This document shows, piece after piece, positions 38,501 to 50,500 of a stretch of DNA of 64,000 bases. This stretch comes from Trichopria drosophilae (taxonomy: Eukaryota > Arthropoda > Insecta > Hymenoptera > Diapriidae), in contig CM059587.1 of the NCBI GenBank assembly GCA_030407085.1, positions 94,793,001 through 94,857,000 on the forward strand. The letters are read 5' to 3'. Made by a program: the position numbers and the translations under genes. Every line of letters begins with the position of its first letter. The first letter of the stretch is position 1. The notes below the pieces were generated by a model that saw only the letters and a program-made list of their open reading frames with translations, was not told the DNA's origin and did no database searches.

Positions 38501-41500
38501 TTTATTGGTGTGACTTTATTAATTTGTTCATTAACTACTTTATTAATTACGCTGATCATTTACTCCGCAGGTTTTCGTTCCTTCATCGATTAATTCATTT
38601 ATTCATTTACCCATTTTCTCATTCTTCCAATCATTATTGACTGGTTTAATTAATCGCGCATTGTTGTGTCATGAAAAATGTGTTTATTTATTGATTCAAT
38701 CATTCATTGATCGATTCATTCAATCGTTAATAAGTCTCATTGCCCATTCGAGTTTCTCTTTGTTAAGCATGATTCGTTCAATCATGCACATATTGTTTCG
38801 TTCATTTACTAACTAATTAACTTACTCATTATAGCGTCTCATTGGTAATCGATTGATAGTGTTAAATTGTTAATTAATTAGTTCATTATTTCATCATTTT
38901 ACTATTCATTTTATTACATTACTTATTCATTCAGGTAAAATTCTATCATTTTTTGATTCATTTACTAATTAATTAATTAATCACATACTCGAGAGTCTTC
39001 CTTAGTTTCTTCGTCCATTCCCTCATTCTCCCATTAGTTCCTTAAGTCTCTAGTTAATTAGTCTAATCATTTGATTATGTAAAGAAAAACTTTTATTAGT
39101 TTGATCATCAACTAGCTCAATCATTATCTTATTGTTTGATCCATTCACTAATAAGTAAATTCGGCCAATGACTCATTTCTTCTCTTATTGGTTCATTCTA
39201 TCACTAAGTAATTAAATAGGCCTATCATTCATTAAATCTGTGATTTTTTTTATTCATTCACTAATTAATTTGGCTAATCACAGATTCCAGCGTATATTGG
39301 TGAATTAATTTTTTCGTTCGTTGGTTGCTTCATTCATTCATTTAGTAATCCATTCATTCAATTAGTCACTCATTTATTAATTAATTCACTCACTCGCTTA
39401 CTAACTTCCTTTTTATTTCTCTTTTTCAATCTATGAATTGTAAACATACTTAATCGCGAATTGGAGAGGAAAATCATTGTTGGCAGAGAGAAAATAACAT
39501 TATTTAGTAATTAACTTTAGTATGCTAAATGAATTATCATTATTATCATTCATTCGCTCGTTCTTTAATTAGTCGATTGATTTCAGAATTAGACAAATTA
39601 ATTAGTCAATAATTAACTGCATCATTTTCTTGTTGGATTAATTAATTCGAATAATTTATTATAGCGTGTTTTTATTCTTTCAGTTACTCACTACCACTTT
39701 CTTTAATTGGTTGATTTGTTTACTAAATAATATTTACTAATTAATATTTACTAATTCATTATTTACTCTAATTATTTATTCAAGAATGTCCGTGGCAGGT
39801 TGTTCATTCATTTATTCATTTATTCATTCACTTTTAAATGTGGATTTGTTCATTCATGCATTTATTTCCCTTGATTCATTCAGTAATTAATTAATTGCTG
39901 TAATAATTCATTCATGTTCATTAATTGGCGCATTCTTTTGTTCTCTAATTAATTCACTAATTTTTATGACGTTGTTCATTCATTTTTGTGTTCATTCATT
40001 CATTCACTTATTTTATTATTGGTTGATTAATTCACTATTTCAATTAATCTCATATTCAAGCGCGTGTTTGTTAGCTTGTTCATTCCTTCACTCAATCTCT
40101 CATTATTTGATTCATTAAGTTATTTAATGTATATTCAGGCACAAAACCATTCATCAGTCCTTCATTATTGAATTTAGCTCTGAGGTAATTTTCAGTAATC
40201 AAAAGAACACTTTGAGTTAAAATTTCGAAAATTCACATAATTAAAAGAGGTGTACACTTCATGTAGCTGAATTTTAAAACATTTTATGCTTTAAGCACTC
40301 TCAAAACAAACCGTCAATTTATGCCTCAAAATCATTTTATTTCCAGCGGGTGTTACAGTTCATTTTACGCCCTTGTTACAAAAACATCTATTCATTGACA
40401 ATTATTTCAGCTAATTACTCAATAGAACATTGACGTACATTAAAATATATATTAACACTTCATTCAGTCAATCATTCTCTTACACTGCTCAATTTGAAAA
40501 TGTTACAGAGATGTGCACTAATCTTTGTTAATTTGGACTAATATAAAGTTTATAATTTTCTTTCCACCTGGAGAAATTATAATATGACCTACTCTCTAAA
40601 CTTGAATTAATAAAAAACGACTTATCTAAAACGAAAAGTGGGTTACCGTTAATTAGTAAGTTCTTTACTGATAAATAGCGTGAAAATACTAATTCAGTAG
40701 TAAAATTCTACTAATGTACTAGTAGATATTGACTTTTTTAGATTTGTAGTTTGTAGAATTAGTAATAAATTAGTAGGTTTTAACGTTTTATTAGCAAAAA
40801 TCATTACTAATTCATTTTCTTATTTGTAGTTTTTTGCTAATTCAGATTTAGAGAGTAGTAATAAAATAGTTTCTTGTTATTATGTGCTGCATATCGTCCC
40901 GCCAAAACTGCCTGTTACTACTGGTCACATTCAACTCGCTACCGATCACAGATTTAGCGAGAAGGTTACAGACTGGAATAGAATGTTACAAGCTTAAAGC
41001 TTCCAAAGGGCGAAATTAGTACATTTCGTTACTAGTGCGGAAATTTGAATTTCTCGCGTACTATTAGGAAAAATATATTGATATACATACTTCCGACCTG
41101 CATGCTGAAAACCTCAATTTAAAAACTGCCATAAAACTGCAATCTATTGAGAAACGAAATCGAAAAAGACGACAAAAATAATATTTAAAAAACGATATTA
41201 TAAATAACTAAAACAAAGAGAATTTTAAACACATATTCATGAAAAGTAAGACGATTTGATAGAATTAAAATAGTGCAAATGACTATGTAAATAAAAAAAA
41301 AATGTCTATAGGTCAGTGTGTAAAACATCGTTTGTCTCCAATTTACATTTTGATACGCTTCTATTATTTGATGTATTTAAAAAAGTCTATATAAGAATTG
41401 TTATTATTATAATTTAAAAAATAAAAATCAAATTACATAAAATGTTTCTTGTTATTACGCAACATTGTAAATAAAATTACAAATACATACAAATAATGTA

Positions 41501-44500
41501 ATAAATTAACAAATAACAAGATAAGATCTCGAAATAAAACTCATGTAAATAGTATGTAATTATACAATGTAACACAAATCTAACATTCATCTACTTGTCA
41601 TGTACTAATTGCAATAAGAGTGGGTGGTCTTAATCGCGATTACTAGCAGATTTTCTCCATCGTGACATAAAACTCATCACATTGTATCACGTAATATTAC
41701 CTTGTATTTCTACGATTCAAGCAATCGTGACGTTGCAGCAGAGGTTGCGTTCGAAAAATTAATGCGGCTAATTATCCTATTCATGATGCCATTTCACAAA
41801 TCTTTTTACTAACATAGTTGATGGATTGCACGCCTTCTCCCTTCTAGAGCGAAATTTATAGTCAATATTATATGCGATTTTCTTGATTAATTTCTTCCTC
41901 CGTGTCACAATAGTAATCAGTCTGCTTATATTAAACGTCGATCGATCGCCGTCAGAATTTGCATTCAAATATAAAATTTATAATTGTATTACATAAAATG
42001 CAATGTTGTCACTTTTGTTGGTTAAATTAAATCTCGAGTAGATATTTTTTTGTTGCGAAAAAACGTCGAGGACAAATCAAACTCATCATGGTTAAAGAAA
42101 GATATCTGTATTAATTCTGGTCATTAGTTGTAATTACTTCAGTGGGTAGAATGACGTGTAATGTCGATAAAGACAATAGAAACGTTTCGAAGCGGGTAAA
42201 ATTTGTAATAGTTGTTTGTAGGATCTCAATTATTGGATTAAGAGGACTCAAAGTTAGCGAGGATTAATCAACACTACAAAATCTATCGATGACTTTATCG
42301 ATTTTTGCAAATTCTTGTTTGGTGTAAACCAATTAAAAAATGTACCAACATTACGTAAAAATTTAGTTAGCTGAGGATTTTCAGATGATTTGGATAAACA
42401 AATTGCATATACTTATTTTAAAAACTTCAACAATTATTTAAAAGGGACCCATATAGACATAAACTTTTAAATCTGCGGTTGAAGGAACTAATTTTTTAAT
42501 AAAAAATAATAAGTTAAATAAAATTAAAACAAATTTTTAAGAAAAAATTGTAATAAAATTAATTTTTATTTGATCTTCATGTTTTTAAAATTATAATTAA
42601 TTTTGATTTATTATAAACAAACCCTAATATTGTTTCAATTAATGATATGAAGCTTTTAAATTTGTGTGTACATATAATTATTAATTTTTATATATTTTTT
42701 AATAGGAAATATATATAAAAAGTACTGTTACTACACTGTTAAAAAAAGTGCACGAAATTTAACGAAAATATAGCAGAAGCAAATTTCAAAGATGTAATTT
42801 TAAATTAATTACCGTTTATGCAATTTTCGATGTGGGTGTAGAAATTGGCTTTAATTCACCTGTGTGAAATTTTCTTCATGACATTGCTTAAAATTTGTTT
42901 CTATTAAATGGCAATACTCCAGAAAACGCCAACGTGTTCTCAGAAATATCCGAAATATACATTCCCCGAAAGGATTTTTTTCTTTATTACAAAATTAGAA
43001 ATGCTCGAATTGTGTAATGAAAATTGGTCATTAGGGGTAGATATACACTATAGTAATATAAGTGTGAGGGGGCCAAATTTTCGAAATAGTACTTTTCATA
43101 TTAAGGGTGTAAAATAAAGTTTTACGCCCCCAATAGACTAATGAAATTTGTTTGAAACCAGATGAAATTTATGTAATCGGTGAAATTAAAAAAAATTTGT
43201 AAAACATAACAAAAACCCAAACTTGAATTCTTAAAAAATAGCAGTACCAATTTTCCCTTTATAAGAACATAAATATAAACAAACTTATATCTTTAATAAA
43301 GAATCAGCTGTGAATTTAATTGAAACGGATTTTGAATGTAGAAATGATGTAAAAACTTTCCCCGAATGCCGATTCTGGATCCATTTTCATTAAACTTCTT
43401 CTACCTTCAAGACCACTACGAGCGCGTGTAAAATTCGAATTTATACTTCGAATTTTAAACTGGAGTAGGTGGGGAAATCCTATCTCAGCCATGTAGTTTT
43501 CGAGGGCAGAAAACCGTATTTTACACTCGGGTAGGCGAAATAGTTATTTTTGAATCAAGGGTATAAAATAGAGTTTTACGCCTCCACAATAGAACCTGAA
43601 GGACGTCGAAGATTCAAACATTGTTTGTTGATGCAGTAGGCGTAAAATGTTCATTTTGCAAAAAAGATTTTTTTCCCGAAAGGAATTTGTACAAATAATA
43701 TTATACGTTTTTTACAAATTCCTGCATAATTTCAGTTTCGGTCAAAATGTCAATATTTTACTAAAATATTTCTTGTCTTTTTAGATTTAATATTATGTAC
43801 GACTGCATTACATTTGATGTGAACTGCAAATTTTTCCTCATTAAAATGTATATGAATCGATTTTTCTGTTACTGTTATTTCACGAAATATTTCTTAAAAT
43901 GTATGCACTTTTGCATTAAATTTAATGTATTATACATTTCAAGTATACTGAATTTCATGACATTTTTGTAGGCTATCCTAAATTAGAAAACGAATATTTG
44001 CTTAAATGTTTTTAATATCTACAGATATAATGATGTTGTAATATGTTTATATTATTTGAAGTTTTAATATACTGTTATCTAAATTGATTTTTTATCCAGA
44101 GTTTATTAAGCAAACTTTTTAAACAAAGAGCCAGTGCTGCCTCAGTTATTTATCTGTAGATAAACTCTCCCCAAGTAATTATTAGATATGATAATTTACA
44201 TTGTTTTTAATATTTCTACTGTTATTTAATTAATGATGATAATCTCTAAACAGTCGCCTATGAAAACAATGATATATGATTATTTCTCCGAATTAACAAC
44301 TCTGGTTCTCTACAGGCGTTGTTGACAATCATTTTACATGATAACTCACGATATGAGAAATATAATTATTTTTGATACAGTGTCTTTAGACTTTTTTGTC
44401 ATATTTTAAATGCACTTGACGAACACTTACGCATAAGAAACTATTGTTCGATGAACGTGACAACATTTTTTTTTAGAAAGAAATTATACAGAATAAGCAA

Positions 44501-47500
44501 ACAGGGCGTTAAAAATAGCTATAATTGAATAAAGATATATGGAATGTTTATAGTAGGTATAAGTTCGTAATCCCGAACACGGTTCTTGTTTTTTAAATGT
44601 AAAATAATTTTGTAATATTCGAAGAGGTACTTTGATTTTATAACATTTCTTCATTCCGCTATTGATTTTGAAAATTTTAATTTGAAAACAAAAACATTGT
44701 AAATCATGAGGCACTTGTGAACATCACCATCATTCATTAATTAAATTAAACAGTTCTCGCTTTGTATCATATCGTTTCTTTTCATTCTTATTTATAATAA
44801 CAAATGTTATTTTAAATAAATCTTGTGCTTTAATCTGTTCTTTAGAAACTTGTTTAAATATTCAACTGTGCTTATTCCATATTTTATCTTTGTAAAACTT
44901 CGTTACTTGAATATCCCGTGAATTAAAAAAGAAATTATTACTTTTTAACTTGCTATAATCGTATTTTTGTATTGTTAATTCTTAAATTTAACACAAACCC
45001 GATCTTGTTTTTTACGATTATTTTTACACCGAAAACACGACTTGGTTGGAACAACCAACGAATTAATTGGAGATTAATTGGTTATTATTTACTTGGTTCG
45101 TAGAACTAATAACATAAATTCGGTTATTTGCAGTTAGTTAGACGTCATAGTTTATGTTTGAAATGCAATTGGTTAAACGAACCAATTTATTTGTTGTCCT
45201 AACCAACTGTAAGTCAGCAAAAGAAAAGAGCGATAGTTGACGGGCCTCGTGTTCCTTTGTTCTCCTTTGTTCGCTGTCCTCTGTATGCAATCATGTTCAC
45301 AGTTTTTTTACATGCAATAGAGTCTCGGTATAATTGCATCTCGCTATATTTACACCTCAGCATATTTACCTGGTTCTATCCCGTTATATTTGCCTCTCTT
45401 TTTCCTCCACCTTGCGGGCTGCGGCTGCAGGAAGGGCCTGCTGTGACGTCACGAACATAACGTGACTGAGAACAATGAGAGAAACGGCTCTCTCCTTGTG
45501 TTATAAATATAACGAGACGGAAGAGGAAGGCGAGGAACTAAACAGGCAAATATACCGGGACTCTGCTGTAAATTGGAATTTCATAAATCCAGAAACCGTT
45601 TCAGTTTTTAAGGCTATGATTATTTCGTCCAAAATCTCAGCGGTAAAATATTCAATCTATTACGCGAAAAAAATAAGGTGGATAGGAAAACAAACTGTGA
45701 ATTGTTTAAATTGGTCGTCCCAACCGAATTATTTGCTAGATCTGAGCGCACTAAACTAGTTGTTTGGGGCAAACAATGAGTTGGTTTTTCCAATCAACAC
45801 GTTCTTTCCACGAATCAAATTCTTCAATGTAAGGTTTATTAATGAGGAAATTATTATTTTCGACGAAATAGTAAATAAGCAAACATATGGTACATTATAC
45901 CTGGAAACTGAAACTACGGACTAAATGATCTACATGAGGAGTAGGGTATTTTACGTTGAGACGTGACGTAGCAAGATGACCCTTAAAATACAGTTATCTT
46001 ATGAGAATGAGTATTATTATACAATTTCCCGAGTAAAAAAAAGTTGATCAAATTTTGATCAAATGAGATCAAAATCGGTCAGATCCAAAAATGATCCAAA
46101 AAAGGTCCAAGTTTTGAGACAATCCAGGACCAAAGTTGGACGCGTTTACAACCAAAAAACAATCTCAATTATAATTGCATGAGATGAAAAAATTAACCAT
46201 TTTTGGATCTTTAAAGACAAAAATTGGATTAGTTTTCAATCTCATGCAATTATAATTGAGATTATTTTTTGGTTGTAAACTCGTCCAAAGTTAGTCCTAG
46301 AATGTCTCAAAACTTGGATCTCTTTTGGATCATTTTTGAATCTGACCGATTTTGATCTCATTTTGATCAAAATTTGATCAACTTTTTTTACTCGGGTTAG
46401 CAAGGATAGGTTTTCTGGGAAATTTTATTTTTGTGGAAAATGTTTCGTAAAATGACGCTTAATAATGTTACTCTGAACAAATTTTTGAAGCATTTATTTC
46501 ATTAAGAAGTTTTCCAAAAATAAAAACTGTTTTAAAATATTCATTTTCAAAATTTTATCGATCGTTAAAAATATGACGATTTGATAATATTGATATGGTT
46601 CGGTCATAAAAGATCAAAGGATGGTCGCAATATAATAAAATAAATTAAAATACATTAAACTTAACGTTTCGACTTTTTGGTTCGGGTCGTCTTCACTCTG
46701 AAGATTATGTTTAGTTTAGCGTGCTTTAAATTATTTTATTATACTGTGACCATCCTTTTATCTTTCATAACCGAAACATGTCAATATTTTATTATCAAAA
46801 CTTTTTTATAACTTGTCAATTTTTGGAAAACCCTTGCAAAGTTATTTAAAAAACAAGCTTTTATCCAATAAAATATATTAGTATTCCTGAAGACCATCAT
46901 AATGTGAAATACTTTAAAACCACAGTTTGGTGAATCGGGACTAATTAGAACAAACCAACCATTTTAAGCCCAAGCAAACAGTCGTCTCAATCAATTTATC
47001 GTCAAGATCTTAGAGCACTAAATCGCTTAGTTGGGCAACCAATTTATTCATTATCCCAACTAGTTTTTTCGGGTGTACACGGAAAAATAGTTAGTACAAC
47101 GCGATCAGTTGTTGCTGCAACTACAAAAAAATAGTAAACATGTGCAAACTAGTTTTCTAGACAGCGTCACCATTTTAGGTTAGGTGACATTCTTACTACT
47201 TTGTAATTTCTCATACGAACTTAAATATGGTTTGCATTAATTTTTAACAAATTTATTAATTCTTACTACTTTTCTATCAAGGAATGTGCTTAAATCTGAA
47301 TCACGTTTATTACTTGAAAAACAGCATCAGTCGACTTTTTTTTTTATTTCGGGGGTTTACACGACGTTGTAGAATTCCAGGGATATCATAAGTCGGGCAA
47401 TTCCAATAAATAACAATCAATGTAAACAATGCTCCGACAAGAAATAACTATTGTAAATATAGAATATCAAATTTATTTCACATGAATCAACTTTGGATAA

Positions 47501-50500
47501 AGGTAAATACACAAAACTTTGAACTTAGAGCGGGCGTGGAGACAAGTGATCGAATAAGACTATATTTCTCATGATATGCAAACGAATTAAAAAATATTTT
47601 AAAAAATCTGAGTGTAAGAAAATAACACGTCATAACTTTAACTCCCCACCCTGAAATGATTAACGAACGTAAAGCGACATTAAAACTAGATTACTGTCCT
47701 CAGTTTCTTTTATTTTTTTTTCATTTTCTAGTATTAATCTATTTGTACGGTAATAATAAGTTATTTCTAAGTACCATTTAATATCCATTCAATCTGTGTT
47801 GGCTACTGTGGGATGTTATTACGATTGATAAGATTAACGCCGACATAAACCTCGAAGTGCCTATATGTAGTGGTACACATTAGTCCAACCTTATACCGTA
47901 TGTTTGCGTTTCAGTTTCGCTTCATTCACACCCCTACTAATAACACTATCATCAATGTTGTTTTTGAAATCGATTATTTTTTTCGACGTAATAAAGACAA
48001 TTTATATGTCCGCGAACAATTATAGGGTATTAATTAATTATGCTACAAACGCTGCAGATATTGTTAAATTACTCTTCGCGATTACGAATTTATGCTTACG
48101 TAATGGTTCTTAACTTTTATTATTATATACTAATTTTGATATTTGTCTAATTCGGAATAATTTTCCGAAAAATTAATACCTTCAAGTTTCATTACAACTA
48201 TGATTTCCGACGCTGATTACGAATATCATTTACAAAATTGGCGACAAGGTCATTTTCAAGGTCAAAGCTATAGAATATCGTTTTTTTTTATGTTGCCCTT
48301 ATTTTAAATATTATACCTACAATTTACGTAGTTACTATGCTGTTTGGTGTATTCTATTGCGAAGTTTATAAGAGAAATTGATGGCAAGGTCATTTTCAAG
48401 GTCGCCACTAAAGATCTATGTTTTTTTGCAGCGAGAAAAAATGTAATTTTTTAACTGTAAAACAGTCCTTATTTACAATTAATAAATAATTTCTTAGTAG
48501 TCAATATATGTATTCTGTCTGTTAAGAAATATTTTGTGCAGAAAAAGCAATCATTTGTTTAATATTAATAAAGCCAGATTTCAAGTAAATAACCCTTCTT
48601 TACAGGACCTCAATAAATAGCTTATTAATAGTTATCAAATATTTATTCTCCAAATACCACAATGTCGTTTCTTAACCCATTAACGCCGGGAAGGACACTT
48701 TTCTCACTTCAATTTCAATTAAGTATTTCGAATGAAAATCGAGCATCGACAACATTGAAAGGTATGTATCGTAGTATTTTCAAGGTTGCTCTTTTCAATG
48801 GCGTTGTCAAAATGGAGCTATAGTAATTAGAAAATTAAATATAACGATTTAAATGTAAAAAAAAGCGCAAAAAATCGGTGTTTTTCTCATCGAGAGAGTA
48901 TGTTCGGTCACAAAATTCCTTCACTAAAGGTGAAGAAAATAGTTGTAGTATTGAGATATATTTTAAAATATTAACAAAATAATATCGTGATCACACAATG
49001 GCTATGGCAGTGTGTAATATCTTTTTAAAAGTTAACAAATTTTTTTCATGAAAACTATAAACTTTGAGACAGAATTTTCTACAAATAAAAATGTCTTAAA
49101 ATATATCAAGGAGTATACCCAAATTTTTAAAAAAGACGTTTAAAAAATAAAAACGTTTAATGAATATATTCTTTGACAAATTGTAAGATAATTTTGTTCT
49201 AAGGAAGTTTTGTCTAAATCTAAATTTTGTTTTCGACAAAAGAAATTATTATTCTTGAAGTCTAGAAATGGTTAATAATTTGGTTTCTCAAAAACTATAA
49301 ACTTTAGAGAAAATCTTCTTAGAACACAAATATTATTATTACTCTCATTTTTTTCAGATTAAATGATTTTTTTAATTTTCGAAAACTAACAAATTATATC
49401 AAAACATTCTGAGAAAATTGAGAATATTCTTTGATACATTCTAAGAAACGTTTGTTCTCACAACATTTTTTGTAGAGTTAGGAGTTTTCATGAAAAAAAT
49501 TTGTTTTAGAAAAAAAAAAGTTTTAGAAATAAAATGCTCACTCCAGTCGCCATTTTGTTATCATGAGGTTAGTTTTTAAATACTTAAAAAATATATCTTA
49601 ATACTACAAATATTTTCTTCACCTTTAGCAAAAGAATTTTGTGTCGGCAAATACTATTTCTATGAGAAAAAAATGTTTTATAAAAAAGTATACCCAATTT
49701 TTTCGATTTTTGACGTTTAAATCGTTATATTTAATTTTGTAAATAAGATAGCTCAATTTTGACAATTCCATTGAAATTACCGATGTCGAAAATAACAAGA
49801 CGCATACATTTCAATTTGTTTGAACTTTAATTTTCATATGAAATACTTGATTGAAATTGAAGTAGGAAATGTGTCCTTCCCGGCTTCAATGGGTTAATTA
49901 TTAAGAAGTCTTCGTTGAATCAGTGTAGTCAAATACTATTATCAGTGTAGAGGGTAAAAAAATAGACAGGTTACATTTTCACAATTAAATTATGGGTGAT
50001 TCTGTAATTATCACTTTAAAGAATGAAGAAATAATGATTTACCGACTTATCAGACTATCTGCGACCTCTAATGGTTTGCCCGCATAACGTGAAACACTGG
50101 GCTATAAATATTCGCAGCAATAAAGTCTCAATTTTTTAATACAATCAGTGTCATCATCCTCCACTATATTTCGTAAGGTTCAAGTTTTATTTTAATTATA
50201 CAGGTATAAAAAGATTTTTATCTCGTGTTTAAAAACTTAAACTCGCATTAGGTTGACTTGTTGAATTCATGTTTATATTTACAAACAAATTTAAGTAGAA
50301 ATTAATCAGCAAAAAAATCTTACTGAAGGTGAACACCATTACACGGAAAAAAATTATAAGTAAAATTTACCGAGTCTCATTTAAAAGCAAAATTTATTGA
50401 AAAATATAAATAAATAGTATTCTAGCTCTTAAGTAATAAGTTTTTAAATGATGTTTAATCATAGATTGGCGAAAAACTAGGCTACACTGTAAAAAATGAA

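Larger units (their letters stand above)
45027..47075. mobile_element. Two-kilobase TA-flanked element with nested insertions
   Basis: The left end is CACCGAAAACACGACTTGG and the inverted right end is CACCCGAAAAAACTAGTTGG. Both are next to TA (45025-45026 and 47076-47077). Arms carry repeated TTGGTTNNNNNAACCAA words. Three things are nested within: a pogo-like MITE (45315-45568), a CCCGAGTA foldback (46028-46396) and a foldback with arms near 46574-46645 and 46727-46797. Confidence 0.6.

Noticed and set aside
37120..40140. CRISPR-like or centromeric array
   Set aside because: The unit is an 8 bp simple repeat without spacers, in an animal intron; it is a microsatellite-derived satellite and too small for a centromere.
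47904..48113. Hydrophobic 69-residue frame resembling a signal peptide
   Set aside because: It starts from a non-ATG codon, and no downstream cysteine-rich or domain-bearing exon, promoter or donor was found.
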